This document shows positions 1 to 8,732 of a stretch of 64,000 nt of DNA, piece after piece; the stretch's first letter is position 1, and each line of letters begins with the position of its first letter. The DNA is from Curtobacterium sp. GC_Cur_3. Its GTDB lineage: Bacteria; Actinomycetota; Actinomycetes; Actinomycetales; Microbacteriaceae. A program made the position numbers and the translations under genes. A model generated the notes under the pieces. The model made no database searches, was not told the origin of the DNA, and worked only from the letters and a program-made list of their open reading frames with translations. The stretch is from NCBI RefSeq assembly GCF_026544205.1, contig NZ_JALNUI010000014.1:1-64000 (forward strand), given 5' to 3'.

Positions 1-584
1 CGGCGGAAGACCGGCATCAGCGGCTGGACCATCGGGCCGATGGCGAACGCGGCGATCACGGTGCCGGCGCCGACGTCACCGCCGAGGAACCAGCCGACGA
101 TCACCACGGCGACCTCGATCAGGGTGCGGGCGAGCCAGATCGGCCAGCCGAGCCGCTGGTGCAGACCGACCATCAGTCCGTCACGCGCGCCGGTGCCGAA
201 GCCCGCACCGATGTAGAACGCGGTCGCCACCGCGAGCAGGAGCAGACCGGCGACGAAGAGCCCGATCCGCGCGACCAGGCCCTCCGGTGACGGGACGAGC
301 CAGAGCACCAGGTCGGCGGAGGGGCCGATCAGCAGGGCGTTCAGCAGGGTCCCGACCCCGGGCTTCTGGCGGAGCGGGATCCAGAACAGGAGGATGACGC
401 CACTCGAGACGACGGTGATGATGCCGAACGACCACGGCACCACGTGCTCCAGTCCCTCGGTGAGCACGGTCCACGACGAGACGCCGACGACCGCGCGGAC
501 CTGCAGGGCGGTCGAGGCGCCGTAGAGGAACACGCCGACGAGCAGCTGCAGGGTCCGGAGTGTGAGGGCGGTCGGGCGGGACAT
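1..584 (-). CDS. yczE: YczE/YyaS-type integral membrane protein (3' end outside window)
   Basis: The start is the ATG at 584 and no stop is reached before the window edge, so the C-terminus is missing. The roughly 194 visible residues are dominated by hydrophobic segments. They include a Gly-rich loop reading GAGFGTGARDGLMVGL near residue 148, the hallmark of the YczE/YyaS/YitT-like membrane family, whose transport role is unproven. The gene is divergent from a MocR-type regulator, the same arrangement as Bacillus yczE-yczR, so regulation by that neighbour is the natural inference. A GAGCAT hexamer lies 6 nt before the ATG, so the mRNA may be leaderless. Confidence 0.8.
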   Translation of the reverse strand, partial: MSRPTALTLRTLQLLVGVFLYGASTALQVRAVVGVSSWTVLTEGLEHVVPWSFGIITVVSSGVILLFWIPLRQKPGVGTLLNALLIGPSADLVLWLVPSPEGLVARIGLFVAGLLLLAVATAFYIGAGFGTGARDGLMVGLHQRLGWPIWLARTLIEVAVVIVGWFLGGDVGAGTVIAAFAIGPMVQPLMPVFR

Positions 585-632
585 GGTCCGATGCTCCCCG
601 GGATTGGACTGCCCGTCGAGAGCCAATCTCGC

Positions 633-638
633 TAGCGT
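633..638 (+). promoter_or_regulatory. -10 element of leaderless promoter for the MocR gene
   Basis: TAGCGT ends 7 nt before the ATG at 646 and no Shine-Dalgarno sequence precedes that ATG. A transcript would therefore begin at or next to the start codon. Confidence 0.55.
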
Positions 639-645
639 GGTCCCC

Positions 646-2088
646 ATGACCCCGGTCCTCCTCAGCGCCCGCTCGGCCGCCCTGCTGCTTAGTGAGTGGC
701 GCACCGACTCCGATGCCACGGCGTACGGGGCGCTCGCCGACGCCGTCCGCGTCCTCGTCATCGACGGCCGCGTGCCGCTCGGGGCGCGACTGCCCGCGGA
801 ACGTGGCCTCGCGGAGGCGCTCGGCGTCTCCCGGACCACCGTCGCGAACGCGTACGCCCGGCTGCGCGAGGACGGCTTCCTCGTCTCCCTCCGCGGGTCC
901 GGGAGCGTCGTGCGGCTGCCGGCGGACCTGGCGGGACGGCCGGACCCGGAACGACTCGGCGGTGTCGTCGAGGGGGACGTGCTCGACCTGCGGAAGGCGG
1001 CCATGCACGCGGCACCCGGGGTGGCGGACGCCGTCGAACGGGCGATGCGGCACGTCCCGGCGGCGCTCGCCGGGATCGGGTACGACACGGTCGGCGACCC
1101 GGGCCTCCGCGCGGCCATCGCATCGCGCTACACGGATCGCGGACTGCCGACATCCCCCGACCAGGTGATCGTGACCGTCGGAGCGCAGCACGCGATCGCA
1201 CTCCTGGCGCGGGTCCTCGTCCGACGGGGGGACGGCGTGCTCGTGGAGTCGCCGACGTACCCGCACGCGCACGAAGCCTTCCGCGAGGCCGGCGGCCGAC
1301 TCGTCGGCGTGCCCGTGGACGCCCGCGGCGGGTGGGACACCGGGGTGCTCGAGACGGCGCTGCGGCGCTCCGCACCGGCCGTCGCGTACGTGATGCCGGA
1401 GCTGCACAACCCGACCGGCGCGACCATGTCCGCCGAGGTCCGCGCGCTCCTGGTCGACGTCGCCGCCTCCGTGGGGACGACCGTGATCGCCGACGAGACG
1501 ATGGGGGAGCTCCGGATCGACGGACCGGCGGCCGTGCCCCTGGCCACGCTGAGCGACGACGTCGTGATGATCGGGTCCGCCGCCAAGGTCTTCTGGGGCG
1601 GGCTGCGGATCGGGTGGATCCGTGCGCGACCGGCGCTGCTGCAGCGCCTGCTGCTCGCCCGTCCGACGGGCGACCTCGGCACGCCGGTGCTCGACCAGCT
1701 GGTCGCGCGCGAGCTGGTCCCACGGACCGAGGCCGTCCTGGAGGCTCGGCGCACCGCCCTCAGGCAGGGTCGCGACGAGGTCGTGGGCGCGTTGCGCACG
1801 CGGCTGCCGGAGTGGGACGTGCCGTCGCCGGCGGGCGGGTTGACGACGTGGGTCGGGCTCGGTCGACCGGTGTCCAGCGCGCTCGTGCTCGCCGCGCGGG
1901 CCGAGGGCGTGGTGCTGGCGTCCGGCGGGGTGTTCGGGCCGGACGGTGGGTTCGAGCGGTTCCTCCGGGTGCCCTTCACGATGCCGCCGGCCGACCGGGT
2001 GCGCATGGTCGACGTGCTCGAGCGGGCGTGGGGACGCGTCGGCGGGGCGCCCGCCGGGGCACGGGGGTCGTTGGCCGCGGTGGTGTGA
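646..2088 (+). CDS. yczR: MocR-family transcriptional regulator (GntR HTH + aminotransferase-like domain)
   Basis: This 480-residue protein has an N-terminal GntR winged helix (about residues 25-95, with LPAERGLAEALGVSRTT). It is followed by a fold-type I aminotransferase-like domain that normally binds PLP as an effector rather than for catalysis. The PLP lysine is likely in GSAAKVFWGGLRIGW, and PELHNPTGATMS is the usual substrate/PLP loop. The ATG at 646 was chosen over in-frame upstream codons because of the -10 hexamer 7 nt upstream. It is divergent from the YczE-type gene, its probable target. Family members usually bind direct repeats in the shared intergenic region. Confidence 0.88.
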   Translation: MTPVLLSARSAALLLSEWRTDSDATAYGALADAVRVLVIDGRVPLGARLPAERGLAEALGVSRTTVANAYARLREDGFLVSLRGSGSVVRLPADLAGRPDPERLGGVVEGDVLDLRKAAMHAAPGVADAVERAMRHVPAALAGIGYDTVGDPGLRAAIASRYTDRGLPTSPDQVIVTVGAQHAIALLARVLVRRGDGVLVESPTYPHAHEAFREAGGRLVGVPVDARGGWDTGVLETALRRSAPAVAYVMPELHNPTGATMSAEVRALLVDVAASVGTTVIADETMGELRIDGPAAVPLATLSDDVVMIGSAAKVFWGGLRIGWIRARPALLQRLLLARPTGDLGTPVLDQLVARELVPRTEAVLEARRTALRQGRDEVVGALRTRLPEWDVPSPAGGLTTWVGLGRPVSSALVLAARAEGVVLASGGVFGPDGGFERFLRVPFTMPPADRVRMVDVLERAWGRVGGAPAGARGSLAAVV

Positions 2089-2173
2089 GGACGGGGAGGG
2101 ATCATCCTGTCGGTGGACCCGGCTGGCTCCCTGGTGGGACGACGGTGCGCCGACCGCTCGCGATGCTGGGCGC

Positions 2174-2821
2174 ATGACACCGATCAGCGCGAGCAGCTCC
2201 GTCCCCGCGATCCCCGCCGTGCCCGCGGCCGCCCGGGTCTCGATGGCGTTCGGTGGGGCGCTGCTCGCGGGGGTGCTCACCTCCTACGGCCAGGGCGTCA
2301 CCGGGCTCTCGAGCGTCGCCAACTCGGCCGGACCCTGGTTCATCGTCGCCGTCGCGCTGCTGCTCGTCATGCGGGTGCGCGACGGACGGGTCGGGCTGCC
2401 CGTGGCGATGGTGACCGGCATCGTCCTGCTCGAGCTCCTGCACGTCGGGTACTGGGCGGCCTCGAACCTGCGCGGGTTCCCGGACGTGCTGTCGATCACG
2501 AGCTTCTGGGTGCTGATGGGCTTCCCGGCCGGGGCGCTCGCCGGAGCCGTGGCCGTCGCCGTCCGCTCCCGGGACGGCCGCTGGCGTGGAGCCGCCTTCG
2601 GGGTGACGGCAGCCGTGCTCGTCGGTGAGGGCATCCGCTGCCTGCTCCAGGTCGCCGAGACCACGGGCGTGGCGACGTGGGTCGTCGAGATCGTCGTCGG
2701 GGCGGCCGTGCTCCTCGTCGGGGTCGTGGTCGCACGGACGCCGGTGGGACGGGTCGTGGCGCTCGGGTGCGGCGTGCTCGGGACGGTCGGCGTGCTCGGC
2801 GCGTACGTCCTGCTGAGCTGA
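2174..2821 (+). CDS. Integral membrane protein, DUF6518-like
   Basis: A 215-residue protein with about six hydrophobic segments. The text ALLAGVLTSYGQGVTGLSS followed by NSAGPWFIVA recalls the actinobacterial DUF6518 family, which has no known function; this assignment is from memory and moderate. The ATG at 2174 was chosen because GATGCT, a weak -10, lies 6 nt upstream and it gives a short N-terminus before the first membrane segment. It sits alone between the MocR gene and the RND exporter. Confidence 0.7.
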   Translation: MTPISASSSVPAIPAVPAAARVSMAFGGALLAGVLTSYGQGVTGLSSVANSAGPWFIVAVALLLVMRVRDGRVGLPVAMVTGIVLLELLHVGYWAASNLRGFPDVLSITSFWVLMGFPAGALAGAVAVAVRSRDGRWRGAAFGVTAAVLVGEGIRCLLQVAETTGVATWVVEIVVGAAVLLVGVVVARTPVGRVVALGCGVLGTVGVLGAYVLLS

Positions 2822-2906
2822 GGTCGTCGGGACAGTCGAGTGGTCCTGCGGGTGCGGTGACACCGCTGATCCGTCCGCTGTCAGCCCTGCCTGCGAGGAT
2901 CGGAGG

Positions 2907-5900
2907 GTGCACCTCCTCTCGGTCTTCAGCCTGCGGAACCGCGCGCTCATCGCGCTCGTGACCATCGTCGTCGCGGTGTTCGGCGGGATCGCGCTCACCA
3001 GCCTCAAGCAGGAGCTCATCCCGAGCGTCCAGTTCCCGCAGATCGCGATCGTCAGCGCCTACCCCGGTGCGACGCCGCAGGTCGTGTCGAACGACGTCTC
3101 GACGAAGATCGAGCAGGGCATCCAGGCGGTGCCCGACCTCAAGTCCACGACGGCGACGTCCTCGACCGGGCAGAGCGTCGTCTCCGCCGAGTTCGACTAC
3201 GGGTCCAACCTCGCCAGCGCCGAGGACAAGATCCAGACCGTCGTCAACGCCCTCTCGCTGCCGGACTCCGTGCAGACGCAGATCGTCACCGGGTCCTTCG
3301 ACGACCTGCCCGTGCTCCAGCTCGCCGTGTCGGCCAAGGGTGACCAGGAGCAGCTCGTCGACCGCTTGAACGCGACGGCGATCCCCGACCTCGAGAAGCT
3401 CGACGGTGTGCGGGAGGCCGACGTCTTCGGCAACCCGGGCCGCCGCGTCGTGATCACCCCCGACCGCGACGAGCTGACCGCCAGGGGCCTGTCCGAGACC
3501 GCGATCTCCGACGCCCTCGACGACAACGGCACGCTCATCCCGGGCGGCAGCCTCACGCAGGACGGCTCCACGCTCTCGGTGCAGACCGGGCAGCGCATCG
3601 CGTCGACCGCCGACATCGCGGCCCTGCCCCTGACCGGCGGCAAGGACGTGACCGGTGCCCCCGAGGCGACCACGCTCGGGGACGTCGCGACGGTCGCGAT
3701 CAAGGAGTCCCCGCGCACGTCGATCAGCCGCGTGGACGGCGAGCAGGCGCTGACCATCGCGATCACCAAGACGCAGCAGGCCAACACGGTGGACGTCTCC
3801 ACGACCGTCCGTGACGCCCTGCCCGGCATCGAGTCGAAGATCACCGGCGACCCGAAGTTCACGGTGGTGTTCGACCAGGCGCCCTACATCCAGCAGTCCA
3901 TCGACTCCCTGGCGGAAGAGGGGCTGCTCGGGCTCGGCTTCGCCGTGGTCGTGATCCTGGTGTTCCTGCTGTCCGTGCGGTCGACCCTCGTCACGGCGAT
4001 CTCGATCCCGACCTCGGTGCTGCTCGCGGCGATCGGCATGCGCGCCGCCGGGTACACGCTGAACATCATCACGCTCGCCGCGCTGACCATCGCGATCGGC
4101 CGCGTGGTCGACGACTCCATCGTCGTCATCGAGAACATCAAGCGGCACCTGCAACCCGGGGTCGACCGGCGGCAGGCCGTGCTCGACGGCGTGCGGGAGG
4201 TCGCCGGCGCCGTGACCGCGTCCACCGTGACGACCGTGGTGGTGTTCCTGCCGGTGGCGTTCGTCGCCGAGCTCGTCGGTGAGCTCTTCCGGCCGTTCGC
4301 ACTCACCGTGTCGATGGCGCTCGTGGCGTCACTGCTCGTCTCGCTGACGATCGTGCCGGTGCTGGCGTACTGGTTCCTCCGTGCGCCGAAGGGCCACAAG
4401 CACGCGGGAGCGGCGGCGACCACGTCGTCCTCCGCCACGAGCACCACGCTCAGCAGCGCGGACGACCTGCACGACGCCGGCGCTCCCGACCGGCTCCGAC
4501 GTGGGTACCAGCCGGTGCTGCACTGGGTGCTGCGGTTCCCGTGGGTCGTCGTCCTCCTCGCCGTGCTGGTGCTCGGTGGGACGGCCGCCGCGCTGCCGTT
4601 CGTGAAGACGAACTACCTCGGCGACTCCGGCCAGAACACGTTCACGGTCACGCAGGACCTCGAGCCGGGCACCTCGCTCGACGTCCAGTCGGACGCCGCC
4701 CGCAAGGTCGAGCGCGAACTGCGGGCGGTCGACGGCGTCGAGACCGTGCAGACGACGATCGGGTCGAGCGGGCAGTCGCTCCAGGCCGCGTTCGGCGGCG
4801 GCGGGACGGCGTCGATCCAGTACGCGGTCACCACCACCTCCGGCGCCGACCAGACCCGGATCCAGTCCGACACCCGGAAGCGCCTCGACGGGCTCAAGGG
4901 TGCCGGTGACGTCGCGCTGTCGTCGGCGGGCGGTGCCTTCGGTGGCAGCAGCGACATCGAGGTCGACGTCACGGCGCCGACCCAGGCGCAGCTCAAGGCA
5001 GCGGCCGACCGGGTGCTCTCGACCATGCGCGGTGTCGACCACACCACCGCGGTCTCGAGCAACCTCTCCGCGGCCGAGCCCTACCTCGCCGTCCGGGTCG
5101 ACCGCGCGAAGGCCGCCGAGCTCGGGCTCACCGAGACCCAGGTCGGCGGACTCGTCGCCGCGTCGGTGTCGCCGCGCGACACGGGCTCCGTCGAGATCGA
5201 GGACGCCACCCTCGACGTCTACATCGCCGACCCCGAACCGCCGACGACGATCGACGCGCTCCGGTCGCTCTCGGTGCCGACCGCCACCGGTTCCGTCCCG
5301 CTGTCCGACGTCGCGACGGTCGAGCGCGCTGACGGTCCGACCACGGTCACCACGTCCGACGCGGTCCGCACGGCCACCATCACGGTGACCCCGGACTCGG
5401 CGAACCTCGGTGCCGCGGTGCAGTCCGTGACCACCGCGGTGGACCAGCTCGACCTGCCGAAGGGCGCCTCGGCCTCGATCGGCGGCGTCGCGTCGAGCCA
5501 GTCGTCGGCGTTCAGCCAGCTGCTGCTCGCCGCGCTCGTGGCGATCCTGATCGTCTACGTGGTCATGGTCGCGACGTTCCGCAACCTGTACCAGCCGGTG
5601 CTGCTGCTCGTGTCCGTGCCGTTCGCGGCGACGGGGGCGATCCTGCTGCAGCTCGTGTCGGGCATCCCGCTCGGGGTGGCATCGCTGATCGGCGTGCTCA
5701 TGCTCGTCGGCATCGTCGTGACGAACGCGATCGTGCTCATCGACCTCGTGAACCAGTACCGACGGCGCGGCCTCCGCGTGCGCGAGGCCCTGGTCGAGGG
5801 CGCCACACGACGACTCCGACCGATCCTGATGACGGCACTCGCGACGATCTTCGCGCTGATGCCGATGGCGATCGGGGTCACCGGGAAGGGCGGGTTCATC

Positions 5901-6044
5901 TCGCAGCCGCTCGCGCTCGTGGTGATCGGTGGGCTGGTGTCCTCGACGCTGCTCACGCTCGTCGTGCTGCCGGCGCTGTACTTCCTGGTGGAGCGGATGC
6001 TGGAGCGGCGCAGTGACCGCCGAGCCGGCCGGACCGAGGGGTAG
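2907..6044 (+). CDS. RND-superfamily efflux permease (AcrB/SwrC-like)
   Basis: The 1,045 residues show the classical RND layout: TM1 (about 11-29), a large extracytoplasmic domain, TM2-6, a second large domain and TM8-12. The proton-relay TM4 motif is clear as GRVVDDSIVVIENIKR near residue 400, and its counterpart NAIVLIDLVNQYRRRG lies near 940. FPQIAIVSAYPGATPQVV near 39-56 is typical of the AcrB porter domain. A cytoplasmic Ala/Ser/Thr-rich linker lies around 493-530. No membrane-fusion protein or outer-membrane factor adjoins it, as with Bacillus SwrC. The GTG start has GAGGAT 6 nt upstream. The substrate is unknown. Confidence 0.93.
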   Translation: MHLLSVFSLRNRALIALVTIVVAVFGGIALTSLKQELIPSVQFPQIAIVSAYPGATPQVVSNDVSTKIEQGIQAVPDLKSTTATSSTGQSVVSAEFDYGSNLASAEDKIQTVVNALSLPDSVQTQIVTGSFDDLPVLQLAVSAKGDQEQLVDRLNATAIPDLEKLDGVREADVFGNPGRRVVITPDRDELTARGLSETAISDALDDNGTLIPGGSLTQDGSTLSVQTGQRIASTADIAALPLTGGKDVTGAPEATTLGDVATVAIKESPRTSISRVDGEQALTIAITKTQQANTVDVSTTVRDALPGIESKITGDPKFTVVFDQAPYIQQSIDSLAEEGLLGLGFAVVVILVFLLSVRSTLVTAISIPTSVLLAAIGMRAAGYTLNIITLAALTIAIGRVVDDSIVVIENIKRHLQPGVDRRQAVLDGVREVAGAVTASTVTTVVVFLPVAFVAELVGELFRPFALTVSMALVASLLVSLTIVPVLAYWFLRAPKGHKHAGAAATTSSSATSTTLSSADDLHDAGAPDRLRRGYQPVLHWVLRFPWVVVLLAVLVLGGTAAALPFVKTNYLGDSGQNTFTVTQDLEPGTSLDVQSDAARKVERELRAVDGVETVQTTIGSSGQSLQAAFGGGGTASIQYAVTTTSGADQTRIQSDTRKRLDGLKGAGDVALSSAGGAFGGSSDIEVDVTAPTQAQLKAAADRVLSTMRGVDHTTAVSSNLSAAEPYLAVRVDRAKAAELGLTETQVGGLVAASVSPRDTGSVEIEDATLDVYIADPEPPTTIDALRSLSVPTATGSVPLSDVATVERADGPTTVTTSDAVRTATITVTPDSANLGAAVQSVTTAVDQLDLPKGASASIGGVASSQSSAFSQLLLAALVAILIVYVVMVATFRNLYQPVLLLVSVPFAATGAILLQLVSGIPLGVASLIGVLMLVGIVVTNAIVLIDLVNQYRRRGLRVREALVEGATRRLRPILMTALATIFALMPMAIGVTGKGGFISQPLALVVIGGLVSSTLLTLVVLPALYFLVERMLERRSDRRAGRTEG

Positions 6045-6057
6045 GGGCTAGCGCCCC
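6044..6057. terminator. Short palindrome spanning both stop codons of convergent genes
   Basis: GGGGC-tagc-GCCCC, with a 5-bp stem, lies exactly where the RND gene and the small minus-strand gene end. No T-run follows. It is a weak candidate for a shared terminator. Confidence 0.3.
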
Positions 6058-6299
6058 TCGGCGTCCTCGACCTCGAGCTGCGTGAACCAGTTCACCAGGA
6101 CGACGGTCAGCGTCACGAGGAACACGATGGCGCCGAGCTGTGCCACGGGGGAGGTGTGCCCGGTCGCCGCACCCCAGCCCGCGAAGGCCACGGTCACCAT
6201 GAACGACAGCCCGAGCAGCAGCTCCGCCGCGGTGGTGGCGAGCGAGCGGTGCTGCCAGGAGACGGTGGGTCGCACGAGGAGGGTCGAGGTGTCGGTCAC
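6048..6299 (-). CDS. Small two-TM membrane protein, unknown function
   Basis: This 83-residue ORF begins at a GTG with GAGACT 6 nt upstream, fitting the leaderless pattern seen elsewhere here. Two hydrophobic segments (about 24-42 and 53-71) are joined by GWGAATGHTSPVAQ, and the C-terminus is acidic. I do not recognise the family. It converges tail to tail on the RND gene with only 3 bp between stop codons. Confidence 0.6.
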   Translation of the reverse strand: MTDTSTLLVRPTVSWQHRSLATTAAELLLGLSFMVTVAFAGWGAATGHTSPVAQLGAIVFLVTLTVVLVNWFTQLEVEDAEGR

Positions 6300-6403
6300 C
6301 CGGGAAGTCTCGTCCGGAGGGTCGTCCGCCGGCAGTCCCGACTCCGGGTGGCACCCGCCCGGGGTACAACTCCGGTCCGCGGTGTGACCGACCGGCGGAG
6401 CCC

Positions 6404-7516
6404 TCAGCGCAGCGTCCGCCGGAGGAACCGCACGACGCGTTCGCTCATCGCCTGGTCGAGCTGGGCGATCGAGTGCGCGGTGCCCTCGACGGCGACGAAG
6501 GTGACCGGGACGCCCTCGTCACGCAGGGCGGACGCGAAGTCCTGGGACTCCCACATCGGGATGAACTCGTGCGTGGAGTGCCCGATGAAGAACGGTGCGG
6601 TGTCCGCGGTCACGTTGTACCGCGGGGACGCGCGCTCGGCCGCGGGGCAGGCGTCGTACCGCGTGCAGCCGAGGTAGAGCAGCTGCTTCCGCTGGAACGC
6701 CGCGGCGACCCCGTCGGACGCGGTCGAGCGGCTGGTGAGGTCCGACGGGCCGCTCAGGTCGACGACCGCGCGGATCCGGTCGCCGTCGGCGTACGCGGTC
6801 GAGCGGTGGTCCTCGACGGCGAGCATCGACACGAGGTTGCCGCCGGCGCTCCCGCCGAACACCCCGACCCGGTCGGCGTCGACGTCGTAGGTCTCGAGCG
6901 TGGACGGTCGGAACACCCAGTCGAGCGCCCGTCGGACGTCGTCGAGCCCGGCGGGGAACGGGTCGGTCGGGGCGAGGCGGTAGTCGACGTTGAACGTGAC
7001 GAAGCCCGCGGACGCCAGGTACTGGCAGACGGACCGGTAGGCCGCTGTGTCCTTGTCGCCGTGGGACCAGCTGCCGCCGTGCACCATCATCACGGCGGGC
7101 CGGGTCCCGGTGGTGGCCTTCTCGAGCGCGGACGGGTCGGCCGTGGCGGCCGCCGTCGGCGAGGGGGTCGTGCCACCCGTCGCCTCCGACACGGAGGGCT
7201 CCGACGCAACGGGCTCCGGCGCCGCCGAGGGGTCGGCGGGACCTGCCGCCGACGGAGTCCCCGCGGGCGTCGCGGTCGTGCCGGGTGCGCTGTCCGCCGG
7301 CAGGCAGACGTCGAGCCGCTGCAGCCGGTCGGCGCCGTACGGCACGTCCGTGACGACGTCGATGCCGTGGTACCGCAAGGACAGGGGGTAGATGACGGCG
7401 CCGGCGGTGACGGTCTGGTTGCCGTCGCCGGCGGGGTCGGCACTGCACGACGCGACCGCGCCGAGCGCCACGATCGCGGCGACGAGCGCGAGCAGGGTGC
7501 GACGGCCGGACCTCAT
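6404..7516 (-). CDS. Secreted alpha/beta-hydrolase lipoprotein (esterase/lipase, HSL/BD-FAE-like)
   Basis: The 370-residue product starts with a lipoprotein signal, with lipobox VASC near residues 23-26. A Pro/Ala/Thr/Ser-rich low-complexity stretch (about 60-130) interrupts the chain just before the catalytic core. The core has the oxyanion motif HGGSW (about 145), the nucleophile elbow FGGSAGGN (Ser about 225), and a C-terminal GTAHS that would supply the catalytic histidine (about 346). These fit carboxylesterases of the BD-FAE/hormone-sensitive-lipase type, acting outside the membrane. The ATG at 7516 is chosen because it gives an intact lipoprotein signal; TACCGT lies 8 nt upstream. Confidence 0.85.
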   Translation of the reverse strand: MRSGRRTLLALVAAIVALGAVASCSADPAGDGNQTVTAGAVIYPLSLRYHGIDVVTDVPYGADRLQRLDVCLPADSAPGTTATPAGTPSAAGPADPSAAPEPVASEPSVSEATGGTTPSPTAAATADPSALEKATTGTRPAVMMVHGGSWSHGDKDTAAYRSVCQYLASAGFVTFNVDYRLAPTDPFPAGLDDVRRALDWVFRPSTLETYDVDADRVGVFGGSAGGNLVSMLAVEDHRSTAYADGDRIRAVVDLSGPSDLTSRSTASDGVAAAFQRKQLLYLGCTRYDACPAAERASPRYNVTADTAPFFIGHSTHEFIPMWESQDFASALRDEGVPVTFVAVEGTAHSIAQLDQAMSERVVRFLRRTLR

Positions 7517-7616
7517 CGCCGACAACGGTATCCCCAGGTGTGGCCGATCGCAGCACGGCGGACACCCGGGGGTGCCAGGATGAGGGCGACCCGTCACCGT
7601 CGAAGCAGGAGGACCC

Positions 7617-8471
7617 GTGAGTCGACGCAAGGCCTGGAACGCCGATCCCGAACCGCTCCTCCGTGTCGACGAGGGCTTCCGGCTCGCCGACGTCGACCCC
7701 GAGGGCACCCCGGGCTTCCCCGGACGCAAGATCGACGGCCTCGAGTCCCTCGCCGCCGGTGCCGACCGACTCACCGCGCTGCAGGAACGCCTCTGGGCCG
7801 CTGCGACCGCGGGGGACGAGCGCCGCGTGCTCCTGGTCCTGCAGGCGATGGACACCGCGGGCAAGGGCGGCATCGTGTCGCACGTCGTCGGTGCCGTCGA
7901 CCCGAACGGCGTGCACTACGCCGGGTTCAAGGCGCCGACGGCAGAGGAACGCGAGCACGACTTCCTCTGGCGCGTGGAACGGCAGCTCCCGGCCGCCGGG
8001 CAGCTCGGCGTCTTCGACCGCTCCCACTACGAGGACGTCCTCATCCAGCGGGTTCGTGGGTACGCGCCGCCGGAGGAGATCGAGCGGCGCTACGGTGCGA
8101 TCGTCGACTTCGAGAGCCGGCTCGCGGCGCAGGGCACCACCATCGTCAAGGTGATGCTGCACATCTCCAAGGACGAGCAGCGCGCGCGTCTGGGGGACCG
8201 CCTCGACCGCCCGGACAAGCACTGGAAGTTCAACCCGGGCGACATCGACGAGCGCCTGCGCTGGGACGACTACCAGCAGGCGTACCAGATCGCCTTCGAC
8301 CGCACGTCGACGGCCGTGGCCCCCTGGTACGTCGTGCCGGCGAACCGCAAGTGGTACGCCCGCCTCGCCGTCCAGCAGCTCCTGCTCCGCGCGCTCGAGG
8401 ACATGCACCTCTCGTGGCCCGCGGCGGACTTCGACGTGGCCGAGCAGCGGCAGCGGCTCGCCGAGTCCTGA
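7617..8471 (+). CDS. ppk2: Polyphosphate kinase 2 family phosphotransferase
   Basis: The 284 residues match PPK2, which moves phosphate between polyphosphate and nucleotides. Walker A is QAMDTAGKGGI (about 77-87). Walker B with the lid start is FDRSHYEDV (about 132-140), and the lid RLDRPDKHWKFNPGDIDER follows. The length fits one-domain PPK2 enzymes. The GTG start at 7617 is preceded by a good Shine-Dalgarno AGGAGG (about 7607-7612). The gene is monocistronic, ending at a strong hairpin. Nucleotide specificity (ADP or AMP) cannot be read from the sequence. Confidence 0.93.
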   Translation: MSRRKAWNADPEPLLRVDEGFRLADVDPEGTPGFPGRKIDGLESLAAGADRLTALQERLWAAATAGDERRVLLVLQAMDTAGKGGIVSHVVGAVDPNGVHYAGFKAPTAEEREHDFLWRVERQLPAAGQLGVFDRSHYEDVLIQRVRGYAPPEEIERRYGAIVDFESRLAAQGTTIVKVMLHISKDEQRARLGDRLDRPDKHWKFNPGDIDERLRWDDYQQAYQIAFDRTSTAVAPWYVVPANRKWYARLAVQQLLLRALEDMHLSWPAADFDVAEQRQRLAES

Positions 8472-8503
8472 CACCCTCCGTCCAGGAGGCCCCACTCGCC
8501 CCC

Positions 8504-8537
8504 GGCACCAGCCCCGCCACCCGACGGGGCTGGTGCC
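8504..8537 (+). terminator. Strong hairpin terminator after ppk2
   Basis: A perfect 13-bp stem, GGCACCAGCCCCG / CGGGGCTGGTGCC, with an 8-nt loop starts 33 bp after the ppk2 stop. No T-run follows, as is usual in high-GC actinobacteria. Confidence 0.75.
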
Positions 8538-8559
8538 GACGCGCGTGGTCGCGTAGACT
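8531..8559 (+). promoter_or_regulatory. Putative promoter of the DEAD-box helicase gene
   Basis: TGGTGC (8531-8536), a 17-bp spacer and TAGACT (8554-8559) would start transcription near 8566. The -35 is weak and overlaps the ppk2 terminator arm. Confidence 0.4.
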
Positions 8560-8565
8560 CGCTCG

Positions 8566-8732
8566 GTCGGCCTTCGACACCGCGGCTGCGAGCCGCGGAC
8601 GTGTTTGGGTGTTGTGTAGTTCGAGGGCTGGAATCACGTCGATCGACGACGGGATGAACCCCCTCTCCACGAACCGCCCCCGCCGATGTCGCTGCCGGGC
8701 TGCGTGGTACGTCTGCACCCCGGAAAGCACTC
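8566..8732 (+). ncRNA. Long structured 5' leader of the DEAD-box helicase mRNA (candidate)
   Basis: About 167 nt separate the likely transcription start from the helicase ATG, unusually long here. The leader begins with a perfect hairpin, CCGCGGCT-gcg-AGCCGCGG (8580-8598), followed by a T/G-rich stretch. Cold-induced helicase mRNAs often have long regulatory leaders, so thermosensing or autoregulation is a reasonable guess. No coding gene lies in this stretch. Confidence 0.35.

Noticed and set aside
181-2280. Very long minus-strand open frames opposite real genes, such as 181-2280 and plus-strand 37298-40093
   Set aside because: They mirror strong coding genes on the other strand and are rich in Arg, His, Gly and Pro. 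In DNA with this GC content stop codons are rare in alternative frames.
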